Shown: positions 32,306 through 42,057, counted from the first letter of the stretch. The stretch is DNA of 64,000 nt from an uncultured Bacilli bacterium (GCA_958413985.1 CATYVZ010000008.1:1-64000); one strand, 5' to 3'. Notes: generated from the sequence alone by a model not told the origin. A program made the numbers and translations.

Positions 32306-34282
32306 ATGTTAGATTGGATAGTTGACTTATTAAGAAGTATTTTTTTCTTCATTGACAACTTAATTTATACTTTTATCGTTACTTTATATAATCTACTTGT
32401 TGATATAGCTGAGACAAGTATTTTTACCGAAGAAGTAATTGATCTTTTTGCTTCAAAAGTCTATGCACTTTTAGGTATTTTTATGTTATTTAAAGTATCT
32501 TTTTCTATCATTTCATATATAGTCAATCCTGATGAATTTTTAGACAAATCTAAGGGAGTTGGCAAGTTAATTGGCAATATTATTGTCACACTTGTCCTAC
32601 TAATAGCTACCCCTTGGATATTTTCGCAAGCAATGGATATCCAAAGAATTGTTTTAAGAGATAATGTTCTTGGTAAAATCTTTTCTACTCAAGAAATTAA
32701 TACCCAGGTAGTTACTGATCCTGGTAATACCATGTCTTATGAAACTTTTAAAGCATTTTATCACTTGAATTATGATAGCCATCCTGAATGTGAAGGAATT
32801 GAAACCTATGGTGAAAAAAGTGAAGGAAATTATAATGCTGATAATTGCAAAACACAAGCATTTAACGGCGATGAGGGTTTTGCAGCTTATGCCGAAGTGT
32901 TAAAATATGCCAAAGCTACTAACAGTATTTCAATTTATATGAATTCAAATTTGGTCAATGTTAGAGATCAAAATGATGAATATGTTATGAGTTATATTCC
33001 TTTTATTTCAACTTTAGCTGGTGGAGCTTGTGCATTATTGTTAATCGTATTCTGTTTTGACGTTGCTGTAAGAAGCGTTAAGTTAGGCTTTATGAGAATG
33101 ATAGCGCCAATTCCTATCGTATCAAGGATCGATCCAAAAAAAGGCAAAGATACCTTTGATAAATGGGTTAAGGTATGTCTTAATACATATTTAGATCTAT
33201 TTATCAGATTATTAGCTATTTATTTTGCTGTTTTCGTTATTACTCAAATGATCGATTTACAATTTGTCGATACTGTAACTGGTATAAGTAAAGACGTTAA
33301 TGCTTTTGTTAAAGTATTTATCATATTAGGAGCTTTGTTATTTGCTAAGCAGTTACCTAAATTACTTGAAGATTTAGGCTTTAAGTTAGGTGGAGGCAAG
33401 TTCACATTAAATCCTGTTAAAAAATTAGGAGAAGTTCCTTTAGCTTCAGCAGCGGTTGGAGCCGCTGGAGCAGCAGTTGGTGGAGCTTTAGCTAATACAT
33501 ATGCTGGAATTAAAAATGGTCGTGGCTTTAAAACAGTTGGAAGTGCTTTTGGTGGAGCTGCTGGTGGTCTTTTTAGAGGTGCTAAGGCCGGGCTTACTGG
33601 CAAAGAAAAAGATAATGTACTGAAAGCTACTAGCACTGGCTTTAAGGAAACTGTTAGTGCTAGAAACTTAAGAGATAGTCGCCGTTTGGCTGGTGATAGT
33701 GGACTTAGTGGAGCAACTAGAAGATTTGGTGCTTCAATTAATGACTTAGCTGGTGTACAATCAGGAGCATCTAAATTTGAACGTCAAATTTCTGCTTATG
33801 ATAGTTTCCTAAAAGAGCATTCCGCATTAGAAGATTATGTTGCTGGTGAAATAGAAAAAAATAAATTAATTGGCAATACTAATTTCGAATGGAAAGATGT
33901 TAATGGAAATTCATTTAGATCAAGCGGTAATGTAACTTTATTAAAGCAAGCAATGGAATCATTAAAAACAGATCCTAATGCTAGCCCATTAGCTCGTAGA
34001 AATGCTGAATTAATGTATTCAGCAGCTTTAGATCAAGCTAAACAAGATTACATTACTAACAACATAAATACTGATGCAACGATTTCTAGTATAGTATCTA
34101 ATATGAATTATATCAAAGATACCAACTCATCTTATGAAGGCTTTAATGAAATTAGCGAGATAAAAGATGGCGCTTCTTGGAATGCTGCTAAAAAACCAGT
34201 TAAGAAAGCTAAATCTGAAACTGTCTCTAGTCCTGAATATAGACAAGCACAAGTTAATAAAAGAACTGATCAAAAAAAATAA
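32306..34282 (+). CDS. VirB6/TrbL-like polytopic channel protein
   Basis: 658 residues. Seven or so hydrophobic segments lie in the first 375 residues (about 10-40, 50-75, 88-110, 225-250, 285-310 and more), with an extracellular loop at 120-220 containing two Cys. The Gly/Ala-rich region 375-440 (AAVGAAGAAVGGAL) is followed by a hydrophilic C-terminal domain. This is the layout of VirB6/TrbL and Gram-positive TrsL/ConG-type proteins that form the T4SS inner-membrane channel. Neighbours PrgI and VirB4 support it. Ribosome site is weak (GAATTGGGG). Confidence 0.75.
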   Translation: MLDWIVDLLRSIFFFIDNLIYTFIVTLYNLLVDIAETSIFTEEVIDLFASKVYALLGIFMLFKVSFSIISYIVNPDEFLDKSKGVGKLIGNIIVTLVLLIATPWIFSQAMDIQRIVLRDNVLGKIFSTQEINTQVVTDPGNTMSYETFKAFYHLNYDSHPECEGIETYGEKSEGNYNADNCKTQAFNGDEGFAAYAEVLKYAKATNSISIYMNSNLVNVRDQNDEYVMSYIPFISTLAGGACALLLIVFCFDVAVRSVKLGFMRMIAPIPIVSRIDPKKGKDTFDKWVKVCLNTYLDLFIRLLAIYFAVFVITQMIDLQFVDTVTGISKDVNAFVKVFIILGALLFAKQLPKLLEDLGFKLGGGKFTLNPVKKLGEVPLASAAVGAAGAAVGGALANTYAGIKNGRGFKTVGSAFGGAAGGLFRGAKAGLTGKEKDNVLKATSTGFKETVSARNLRDSRRLAGDSGLSGATRRFGASINDLAGVQSGASKFERQISAYDSFLKEHSALEDYVAGEIEKNKLIGNTNFEWKDVNGNSFRSSGNVTLLKQAMESLKTDPNASPLARRNAELMYSAALDQAKQDYITNNINTDATISSIVSNMNYIKDTNSSYEGFNEISEIKDGASWNAAKKPVKKAKSETVSSPEYRQAQVNKRTDQKK

Positions 34283-34299
34283 AAAGGGTGTGATACTAA

Positions 34300-34617
34300 A
34301 TGAACAGTTATTTAATACCGGCTAATACTAAAAAATCAATGTTAATATTTGGTTTATTTACCAAATTTGATCTGATTTTATTTGGTATTGGAGTTGGATT
34401 ATCTTTGATTTTATTACTAGCATTACCAGTAGAGCAGATCGTATATGCAATAATTGCTCTATTACCAGCTTTGATCACTGGTTTCTTGGTAATGCCAGTA
34501 CCTAATTATTACAATATGCGTACTTTACTTAGTTCAGTAATATCATTTTTCATGAATCAAAGAAAGTTTAAATGGAAAGGTTGGTGTGTTCCACATGGCG
34601 AAGAAGAAGGGAAGTAA
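34300..34617 (+). CDS. PrgI/VirB3-like membrane protein
   Basis: 105 residues. N-terminal YLIPANTKKSMLIFG is typical for PrgI-family proteins, followed by two hydrophobic helices (about 24-42 and 46-66) and a short basic tail. PrgI/VirB3 proteins couple VirB4 to the membrane channel in Gram-positive conjugation machines. AAAGGGTGTG lies ahead of the ATG. It overlaps the next gene by 23 nt. Confidence 0.75.
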   Translation: MNSYLIPANTKKSMLIFGLFTKFDLILFGIGVGLSLILLLALPVEQIVYAIIALLPALITGFLVMPVPNYYNMRTLLSSVISFFMNQRKFKWKGWCVPHGEEEGK

Positions 34618-35140
34618 TTATACTAACGATAATATCCCTGTCAAAGAGATAAAAAATGGTTATATCATATTGGATAATGGTTTGAAAGTAACCGGAGTTA
34701 AAATAATGCCAAGAAATATCTTCATTTTAGATCAACAGACACAGGATAGCATTATTGCGAATTTAAGGACAGTTTACAATACCATAGATTATGAATTTTG
34801 GATTATTGCCGCTGATAGACCTGTCGATATTAATATTTACATGTCACAATTAGAATTGTTATACAATAATGTCAGTAGTCCAGTTAAAAGAAAATTAATT
34901 ATGGAAGATATCAATAAAGGAAATATGTTTATGAATAATAACATTGTCGATACGGAATATTATCTACTTTTTAAAGATAAAAACGATGATATTATTCAAA
35001 AAAGAATCAGGACTTTAATAAATACTTTGGCAGGCGCTGGGTTAGTTGCATATCAGACAACTAACGATGATTTAAGAATGATTTTGGATAACTTTTTAAA
35101 TGGTGGAGTTACCACGACGTTTGGGACGGTGTTAGGATAA
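34595..35140 (+). CDS. TraC-like (VirB4 N-terminal domain) protein
   Basis: About 181 residues, soluble. The stretch VKEIKNGYIILDNGLKVTGV followed by IMPRNIFILDQQTQDSIIAN matches the TraC-like domain that sits between PrgI and VirB4 in Gram-positive systems, either as a separate protein or as the VirB4 N-terminus. It starts inside the PrgI gene and its stop overlaps the VirB4 start by 1 nt. A separate TraC-like ORF is the normal arrangement in such loci, so this is not a broken VirB4. Confidence 0.7.
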   Translation: MAKKKGSNYTNDNIPVKEIKNGYIILDNGLKVTGVKIMPRNIFILDQQTQDSIIANLRTVYNTIDYEFWIIAADRPVDINIYMSQLELLYNNVSSPVKRKLIMEDINKGNMFMNNNIVDTEYYLLFKDKNDDIIQKRIRTLINTLAGAGLVAYQTTNDDLRMILDNFLNGGVTTTFGTVLG

Positions 35141-36924
35141 TGGATATAAAAAGTCAAATAGCTCCTAAAGGGCTAGAATTTAGAACAAGTGATTTTGTTA
35201 TAAGCGATAAATATGCTACTATCTTAACGGTCATATCTTATCCTAAATTTATTTCGCCTGGATATTTAGCTAATTTAACTAGTATGTCTGGTGTTAAAGT
35301 AGTAATCAAACATATTCCTTTACCATTTAACGTTATTAGAAGAATGTTAAATAAAGAAATAGCTGATTTAAAAGCTCGTTATCAAGAAGAAAACGATAAA
35401 ACAATTCAAGAAAGAATTAGACAAGATTATGAATCATTAGAGTTTTTCATTTCTCAGTTGGTTAGTACTCAATCAAAAATATTTGATTTTCAAATGCATG
35501 TGATGGTTACTGCTGATTCTGAAGAAGAATTATCAGCTAAAAAATTACAAGTTAAAAGTTATCTAGAAGCATTAGAAATGCGAGCATTCCCACTTAGATT
35601 TGAACAAGAAAAAGTTCTAAAATCTATACTTCCTATCTTTCCTAAACAACCGATCGAAGATCGGATTGGAACACCAATCCCAGCTCCGACGATTGCAGCG
35701 ATGTTTCCTTTCATTTTTGACAGTATTAAAGATCCGGGATTATCATGTCTATTAGGTGTAGATTTTTCCGGTGGTGTTATTTTATTTAATCAATTCTTAT
35801 ATCAAATAAAAAAAGAACACAATCGTAACAATGCTAATGTAATTATTCTAGGAACATCAGGTTCTGGTAAATCGACAGCTGCAAAATTGTTGTTACGAAC
35901 ACATATTAGAAACGATATTCAAATTGTAGTTATCGACCCTGAAGGTGAACTAGAAGATATGGCTAGACTCTATGGTGGTGATTTTATCGATTTAGGTAAA
36001 GGTGGCGAATTTGGAATGGTTAATCCATTAGAAATTGTCATGGATGCCGATGAGGATGAAATTAAACAAGGTCTAGGCTATACAGTTTTAACAAGAACAT
36101 TACAAACTTTAAAAGCTTTTATCAAGTATTATGATCCTAGTATCGAGGAAGATACGACTAATATGTTTAGTGAAATTGTCCAAGACACATATCGTCGTTT
36201 TGGAATAGATTTCACAACCGATTTTTCTAAGTTGAATTCTAATGATTACCCAACTTTTAAAGATGTTTATGCAACAGTAAGAGGTAAGTTATTGTCTATC
36301 CCTGAAAAAACTCACGAAAAAGATATCTTAGAAAAATTAGAATTAAAAATAAGACCATTAGTCAAAGAATTACGTTATTATTTTGATGGTCATACGACTA
36401 TTCAACCACAAAGTAATTTTATCGTATTTAATATTAAAGAGTTAATGAATAGTGATAAAAACATAAGAAATGCATTGTTTTTCAACATATTAAAATATGC
36501 TTGGAGTCTAACTTTAAATCCCGACACCAACACAGTTTTGACAGTTGACGAAGCTCATGTTTTGATCTCTGGTAGCAATGTTTTAGGAGCTGATTTCTTA
36601 GGACAGATCCAAAGACGTGCGCGTAAATATAACACAGGAACTATCATTATAACTCAACAACCTTCAGATTTTAGTGATCCTTCTGTCATTACTCAGGGTA
36701 AAGCTATATTTGATAATGCTTCTTATTACTTAGTAATGGGATTAAAAAAACAGGCAGTCGAGGATTTATCTAAATTAATCGATTTAAACGACAACGAAAA
36801 AGAAAGTATCAAACGATATAATCAAGGAGAAGCCTTGTTTGTCTGTGGTAGCCGTAGAATGCGAATAAATATTATTGCCACAGAACAAGAATTAGATTCT
36901 TTTGGAAGCGGTGGCGGATTATAA
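35140..36924 (+). CDS. virB4: VirB4-family T4SS ATPase
   Basis: 594 residues. N-terminal domain opens IAPKGLEFRTSDFVISDKYA, as in Gram-positive VirB4/TrsE/ConE proteins. Walker A is GTSGSGKST (about 238-246), Walker B TVDEAH (about 468-473), followed by QIQRRARKYNTG and IITQQPSDF, the motif C region. VirB4 is the conserved, essential ATPase of all type IV secretion systems. All catalytic residues are present, so it is probably active. Overlaps the TraC-like gene by 1 nt. Confidence 0.94.
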   Translation: MDIKSQIAPKGLEFRTSDFVISDKYATILTVISYPKFISPGYLANLTSMSGVKVVIKHIPLPFNVIRRMLNKEIADLKARYQEENDKTIQERIRQDYESLEFFISQLVSTQSKIFDFQMHVMVTADSEEELSAKKLQVKSYLEALEMRAFPLRFEQEKVLKSILPIFPKQPIEDRIGTPIPAPTIAAMFPFIFDSIKDPGLSCLLGVDFSGGVILFNQFLYQIKKEHNRNNANVIILGTSGSGKSTAAKLLLRTHIRNDIQIVVIDPEGELEDMARLYGGDFIDLGKGGEFGMVNPLEIVMDADEDEIKQGLGYTVLTRTLQTLKAFIKYYDPSIEEDTTNMFSEIVQDTYRRFGIDFTTDFSKLNSNDYPTFKDVYATVRGKLLSIPEKTHEKDILEKLELKIRPLVKELRYYFDGHTTIQPQSNFIVFNIKELMNSDKNIRNALFFNILKYAWSLTLNPDTNTVLTVDEAHVLISGSNVLGADFLGQIQRRARKYNTGTIIITQQPSDFSDPSVITQGKAIFDNASYYLVMGLKKQAVEDLSKLIDLNDNEKESIKRYNQGEALFVCGSRRMRINIIATEQELDSFGSGGGL

Positions 36925-36944
36925 AGTAATTGGTGGTGATGTAG

Positions 36945-39227
36945 ATGCCTAACGAACAGAACAATGGTTACAACTCTAAAAACATCCAAAATAGTCAAAA
37001 AGAAAACAGTAAGATTCCTACACAAAGGAATTTTTCTGCATTGCCAAAAAACAATAATCAAATTAACAAGGGATACAATCCTAATTTGGTGAACCATAAA
37101 TACCGCCTTCGCCAAAATAATTTAACAAATAATGTTTTAAGAAAAAACAATTTAGTCGAACAAACTAAAATTAATCAAACAAGACAAGATAATCAGACAG
37201 TAGCTGATAATCAAAATTTAGAAGAAATTAACGAAAAAAATTCGCCCAAAGAATCTATTAGTAATATATCTGATCAAATTTCAAATAAAGTTAACCCCTT
37301 AAAAAGATTTAATCCCTTTGGTTTATTTGGCAAAAAAAACAAAGTTGAAGCCGAAGGTAGTGGGGAATATGCTGTTAATTTAGGAAAAAAAGTAGTTTTA
37401 TTTGGAACTGGAGCAACGTTTGGTTTAGGGGGCTGTTTTTCTTTCCTTGTCTTAGTTTGTGTTATAGCTATTATTATGGCACCTTTGTTCTTTGTTGCCG
37501 AATTAATTGACGACGTTGGTGATGGTCTTTCAAGCTTTGGTGAAAAATTAGGTAATTTTTTAACCTTTAGAGGTTGGTGTAGCGATGAAGAATGCCAAGA
37601 ACAAGAGCAAGACAACTTTTATGAATCAATCAAAGAAGTTTATGAAGACTATCGTTCAGATAAAAATGTCACTTTAAATACGTCATTATTAACTGCCACT
37701 CTTACTTATATAGATCCATATAATACGACCAACGAAGATGACGACAATGAAAAAATTGAAGATTGGGAAGATATGGCTTCATCTAGTCTTATCGACTTTA
37801 AAAAGAGCGAAAAGAAAGTAACAGAACTAGCTAAAAAAATGGTTAAAAAAAATGATGATGGCATTTGGGAACTCGATCTAGACGGTTATCGTGAATATCT
37901 GGAAACAGATTTTATCCGTAAGTTTTATTATGACAATAAGGAAGGTAGTGCTGTCGATAATAAAGTCAAACAGACAGTTAATGAAATTTTTGCAAGAGCA
38001 GAAGCTTTTGAAGGATTAGAGCCTGAATTTGTTTATACCAAAACATATGCTTATTGCCCCGGAGTAACAGTTACTAGCCGTGATGGTACGGTTGAAGGTA
38101 CTTATTCTCTTGAAGATTATATTGCGGGAGTTGTCAGTGCTGAAGCTATGGCTGGTTTAAATAAAGAAGCCTTAAAAGCGCAAGCCGTGGCTGCTCGAAC
38201 TGCCACTTTAAAATTTACTAATAATTGTTCAAAACCGATTGAAAATAGTACCCGTAACCAAGTTTTCAGGTGGCCTGCTTCTGATTATGGTATCGAAGCA
38301 GCTGAAGCAACTAAAGGTCAAGTATTAATTTATGATGGAGCTATTTTTGATACAATGTATGACTCTTATTGCTATGATGACAAAGATTGTCAATATGGCG
38401 ATGAGGATGGCCGTCACTACGTTATCTATACAAAATTACCTGGCAATGAAACACATAAGGTTTATTTGAGCCCAGAGTATTATAAATATGTCAATGGTGG
38501 TCATGGTTTTGGTATGAGTCAGGCTGTCTCTTATGAAATGGCCGATAATGGTGCAACTTATGAAGAAATACTAAAATTTTTCTATTCTGATGGTGCTTCT
38601 TTAGCCAACATGATTACCATCATAGGTGGTGAATACATTAGTAGTAGTTCTATTATTGCCGATAAAGATGAATTATCTAGACGTTCTGATTACTATAATC
38701 AAATCGGAACAATTAAAATTGGCGGTGAGTCGTTTAATTTAGGGACAATTTATTCTAAAAGTGCAGGTAATTTAGGTCAATGTGTTTGGTATGCTCAATC
38801 TCGAGCATTAGAATTAATATATAGCTCTAATATGGACGACTTCCAAAAAATTAAAGCTTTAAAAGCAATTAGCTCTACTTATCGTAATGGTGAAGGATGG
38901 TATGAAGCTTCTACTTTAGATATTTTTCCAAAGGAAAGCGATTACACATTACCTGTTGCTGGCGCGATTGTTTCATGGACTAGTAGTACTAGCCTAGGCG
39001 CTAGTCATAATTACGGTCACGTTGCAATAATCGAAAGTGTCGATTATGAAAAACAAGAAGTAGTTATATCTGATGGTTGGAATAAATATGGTCCTCATGG
39101 TGAAGAAAGTTGGGAAAACGTTCAATATCGTACTAGAACTTTGTCTTTTGATAAGATATTAAATTATCAGACAGGTTATACTTTTAATGGTTATGTATAT
39201 ATTTTAGGGCAAGGTGAATCATTATGA
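36945..39227 (+). CDS. SpoIID-CHAP bifunctional cell-wall enzyme of the T4SS
   Basis: 760 residues. Asn/Gln-rich disordered cytoplasmic N-terminus (1-125), one membrane helix (about 160-185), an extracellular helical region with Cys (CSDEECQ), then a SpoIID/LytB domain (about 375-560; YSLEDYIAGVVSAEA with E400, ending GGHGFGMSQ), then a CHAP domain (about 605-755; GQCVWYAQ with C613 and YGHVAIIE with H692). SpoIID of Bacillus is a lytic transglycosylase; CHAP domains are amidases/endopeptidases. Gram-positive T4SS carry VirB1-like enzymes that pair a transglycosylase (SLT) with NlpC/P60 or CHAP; here SpoIID takes the SLT place. It overlaps the next gene by 4 nt. Confidence 0.85.
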   Translation: MPNEQNNGYNSKNIQNSQKENSKIPTQRNFSALPKNNNQINKGYNPNLVNHKYRLRQNNLTNNVLRKNNLVEQTKINQTRQDNQTVADNQNLEEINEKNSPKESISNISDQISNKVNPLKRFNPFGLFGKKNKVEAEGSGEYAVNLGKKVVLFGTGATFGLGGCFSFLVLVCVIAIIMAPLFFVAELIDDVGDGLSSFGEKLGNFLTFRGWCSDEECQEQEQDNFYESIKEVYEDYRSDKNVTLNTSLLTATLTYIDPYNTTNEDDDNEKIEDWEDMASSSLIDFKKSEKKVTELAKKMVKKNDDGIWELDLDGYREYLETDFIRKFYYDNKEGSAVDNKVKQTVNEIFARAEAFEGLEPEFVYTKTYAYCPGVTVTSRDGTVEGTYSLEDYIAGVVSAEAMAGLNKEALKAQAVAARTATLKFTNNCSKPIENSTRNQVFRWPASDYGIEAAEATKGQVLIYDGAIFDTMYDSYCYDDKDCQYGDEDGRHYVIYTKLPGNETHKVYLSPEYYKYVNGGHGFGMSQAVSYEMADNGATYEEILKFFYSDGASLANMITIIGGEYISSSSIIADKDELSRRSDYYNQIGTIKIGGESFNLGTIYSKSAGNLGQCVWYAQSRALELIYSSNMDDFQKIKALKAISSTYRNGEGWYEASTLDIFPKESDYTLPVAGAIVSWTSSTSLGASHNYGHVAIIESVDYEKQEVVISDGWNKYGPHGEESWENVQYRTRTLSFDKILNYQTGYTFNGYVYILGQGESL

Positions 39228-39895
39228 AAAAATTTATAGTACTTATTTTAGTATTATTTCTAACCGGTTGTGACGTTACATATAAGTTGGAATTTATTGA
39301 TGATGATTTAACAGAAACGATTTCTTTAACGATTCCAACTAGTGAAGAAAATAAAATTGAACAATTAAAAAATGCCAAGATCTATGCGATTAACAACAGC
39401 ATTAGTCAACAACTATATAATGCAACTTATGATGAGGGACTATTTAATTTTAATGCAAAATATGTTTATACATATAGTAAAGAAAGCTTTAGACATGCTC
39501 TTTATGCTACTGAGTGCTTTGATGCTTTTGGCTTTACTAGTCAAGATGATAATTATATTTTATCGACTAGTGAAGGATTTAAATGTATGTCTTTATATTA
39601 CTATTTTGCCGATAATGTTAATATCGAAATTAAGACAAACCATTTAGTTATTGAAAATAATGCTGACCAAGTTATCGATAATAAATATATTTGGAATATC
39701 AATAATGAAAACGCTGATACAAAAAAAATATATATTAAATTTGGTGAAGTTCAAACAAGAAGTTTTTTACAAAAAATAATTAATTTTATCAAAGAAAATA
39801 AAATTGCTGTAATTATCGGTGGATCTGTTGTCTTAATAGGTTCTACAATAGTTATTTATATCGTTATAGTTAGTAAAAAAAATAATGAAATTTAA
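39224..39895 (+). CDS. Lipoprotein with C-terminal membrane helix
   Basis: 223 residues. Signal MKKFIVLILVLFLTGC ends in lipobox LTGC, predicting lipidation at Cys16. An extracellular domain with two Cys follows (TECFD, FKCMS), and a second hydrophobic helix (about 193-216, AVIIGGSVVLIGSTIVIYIV) anchors the C-terminus. Double anchoring at both ends is unusual. It is translationally coupled to the SpoIID-CHAP gene and could be its partner. Family not recognised. Confidence 0.7.
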   Translation: MKKFIVLILVLFLTGCDVTYKLEFIDDDLTETISLTIPTSEENKIEQLKNAKIYAINNSISQQLYNATYDEGLFNFNAKYVYTYSKESFRHALYATECFDAFGFTSQDDNYILSTSEGFKCMSLYYYFADNVNIEIKTNHLVIENNADQVIDNKYIWNINNENADTKKIYIKFGEVQTRSFLQKIINFIKENKIAVIIGGSVVLIGSTIVIYIVIVSKKNNEI

Positions 39896-39945
39896 TCGAT
39901 AATGTGTTATACTGTTATGTAGTGAGTAATTATGAGGTGAATAAT

Positions 39946-42024
39946 ATGAAACTAAAGTTTAAAGCAAGTGCAAAGGATTATTTAATTTTCGTTATTTTTG
40001 CCATATTTTTATTGTATTTTGTGGCAATCGCAGTACTTAATTTGGCAAGTTTTGCTTCTGATGGTGTTTTTCACGGCTTAAATCCGATGCTAGCCTTTTC
40101 TAAAGAATATATAGTTCCCACTATCGTCGGTTATGTTTTTGCTTTAGTTTTTATCATAACTAGTGTTTCATCTTATTTCTTTGAACGTGATAAAGGTATT
40201 GGCATCAGTACTGGAACTAAAGAAGAAAAAGGTTATTCTAGATGGGCTGATGAGAAAGAATTTAAAAAACAAAAAGATATTCATAAAATTTTACCTAATC
40301 AAGAAACAAGTGAATACGCTGGTATCCCGCTTATAAATAATGGTAAAGAAATTTGGGTCGATTCTGGTGAGTACCACAATCTTATATTAGGTGCTACCGG
40401 TTCTGGTAAAACACAAACTATGGTTCAACCAATGGTGCGTATTTTAGCTAAAAAAGGCGAGACCATGATCATTACCGATCCTAAAGGTGAAATTTACGAA
40501 AACAATGCCGAAATGTTAAAAGAAAAGGGTTATAATGTTGTTTTGTTAAACTTCCGTGATCCACAAAAAGGTAGTGCTTGGAATCCTTTAAGCTTACCAT
40601 ATGAACTTTATAAAAATGGTAATAAAGATAAAGCTAATGAGTTGTTAGACGACTTAGCGATGAATATTCTTTACGATGAAAAAGCTCAAAATCAAGATCC
40701 GTTCTGGGAAAAAACATCAGCTGATTATTTTACAGGTTTAGCATTAGCTTTATTTGAAGATGCAAAAGAAGAAGAAATAAACTTAAATACGATCAATTTA
40801 ATGACGACAGTTGGCGAAGATAAACTTGGCAATACTACTTATATAAAAGAATATTTTAATTATAAAGATAAAGCTAGTCCAGCTTACATTAATGTTTCTT
40901 CGACCATCATGGCACCTAGCGATACAAAAAGTAGTATTTTATCCGTTTTTAAACAAAAAATAAAACTATTTTCTTCTAGAGAAAATTTATCTGAAATGTT
41001 AAGTCATAGCGATTTTGATTTAAAAGATATTGGAAGAAAGAAAACTGCTGTTTTCTTAGTTATTCAAGATGAGAAGAAAACTTATCATTCATTGGTTACT
41101 ATTTTCATTAAACAATGTTATGAAACTTTAATCGACATCGCTCAAGAATCAGGTGGGAAATTACCTTTTAAAACCAACTTTATTTTGGATGAGTTTGCCA
41201 ATATGCCACCTTTAAAAGATGTCACTACAATGGTTACTGCTGCACGAAGTAGAAATATTAGATTTACGTTTATAATCCAAAACTTTGCACAATTATATCA
41301 AGTTTATGGTAAAGAAAACGGCGAAACAATTAAAGGAAATTGTGGTAATATTGTCTATCTTATCAGTAGTGAATTAGCTTCCCTAGAAGAAATTAGTAAA
41401 TTATGTGGCGAAGTTAAATCTAAAGAAAAAGATAAAACGGCAAGTACACCTTTGGTTACAGTTAGTGATTTACAAAGGTTACCAGAAAATACAATTATTG
41501 TTTTAAGAATTAGATCGATGCCATTTAAAACGCGAGTCGTTCCTGATTGGAAAATTCAGAAAGAAGGTAAATGGGGTAAATCTTATCCTAAAGCTTCTTA
41601 TCCTGAAAGAGAAAAACAGGAAATCAAATTGTTTGATTTAAAGGCTTATGTCGATCAAAAAAGAGAAGCAAAATTAAATGATATGATATCTTCATTTGGC
41701 GCTTCTCCGGTTGTTCCAAAACAAGATAGAACTAGTAAAGAACAACCAAAAATGGCGCCACCTATTAAAGAAGACAGTTTTGATATCGATGCTTTAGTCA
41801 AAAGAATAGATGCGAAGATAGCAGAATTAGAAGAACAAGAAAAATTAGAACAGTTGGCTAAAAGTCAAAATGTTGATCAACCACTTCCTTTTGAAAACAA
41901 CGATTCTACTGTTTTGCAATCTACTGAACCAAAAATTGAATTAAAAGAAGAAGAAGAAAAAGTAATCAATGGTGTGACTGACGATCAATTCTTTGATGAT
42001 TTCTTTAATGATGAAGATGATTAA
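39946..42024 (+). CDS. virD4: VirD4/TraG-type coupling protein
   Basis: 692 residues. Two N-terminal membrane helices (about 11-35 and 57-80) precede an ATPase domain with Walker A GATGSGKTQ (149-157) and Walker B ILDEFAN (D415-E416), plus the VirD4 signature GAWNPLSLPYE-like stretch (SAWNPLSLPYE). The C-terminal 130 residues are charged and rich in Glu and Asp. VirD4 proteins present substrates, DNA-relaxase or protein, to the VirB channel. Start ATG 39946 follows GAGGTGA; an upstream frame overlaps the promoter. It is the last gene of the locus. Confidence 0.92.
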   Translation: MKLKFKASAKDYLIFVIFAIFLLYFVAIAVLNLASFASDGVFHGLNPMLAFSKEYIVPTIVGYVFALVFIITSVSSYFFERDKGIGISTGTKEEKGYSRWADEKEFKKQKDIHKILPNQETSEYAGIPLINNGKEIWVDSGEYHNLILGATGSGKTQTMVQPMVRILAKKGETMIITDPKGEIYENNAEMLKEKGYNVVLLNFRDPQKGSAWNPLSLPYELYKNGNKDKANELLDDLAMNILYDEKAQNQDPFWEKTSADYFTGLALALFEDAKEEEINLNTINLMTTVGEDKLGNTTYIKEYFNYKDKASPAYINVSSTIMAPSDTKSSILSVFKQKIKLFSSRENLSEMLSHSDFDLKDIGRKKTAVFLVIQDEKKTYHSLVTIFIKQCYETLIDIAQESGGKLPFKTNFILDEFANMPPLKDVTTMVTAARSRNIRFTFIIQNFAQLYQVYGKENGETIKGNCGNIVYLISSELASLEEISKLCGEVKSKEKDKTASTPLVTVSDLQRLPENTIIVLRIRSMPFKTRVVPDWKIQKEGKWGKSYPKASYPEREKQEIKLFDLKAYVDQKREAKLNDMISSFGASPVVPKQDRTSKEQPKMAPPIKEDSFDIDALVKRIDAKIAELEEQEKLEQLAKSQNVDQPLPFENNDSTVLQSTEPKIELKEEEEKVINGVTDDQFFDDFFNDEDD

Positions 42025-42028
42025 AAAT

Positions 42029-42057
42029 AACCCTTTAAATATTTAAAGGGTTGTTTT
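42029..42057 (+). terminator. Terminator closing the Tad/T4SS locus
   Basis: AACCCTTTAAAT / ATTTAAAGGGTT is a perfect 12-bp palindrome followed by GTTTTAT. Confidence 0.85.

Noticed and set aside
33244..33636. Proline/alanine-rich minus-strand ORF inside the VirB6-like gene
   Set aside because: It mirrors the Gly/Ala-rich codons of the plus-strand gene; no ribosome site, so it is a shadow.
34586..36924. VirB4 broken by a frameshift into two ORFs
   Set aside because: The first ORF is a complete TraC-like domain and the second starts at the normal VirB4 beginning; a separate TraC-like gene is usual in Gram-positive T4SS.
20155..42024. Integrative conjugative element
   Set aside because: No relaxase, integrase, replication protein or flanking repeats are visible, and codon context matches core genes. 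VirB4/VirD4 alone do not make it mobile.
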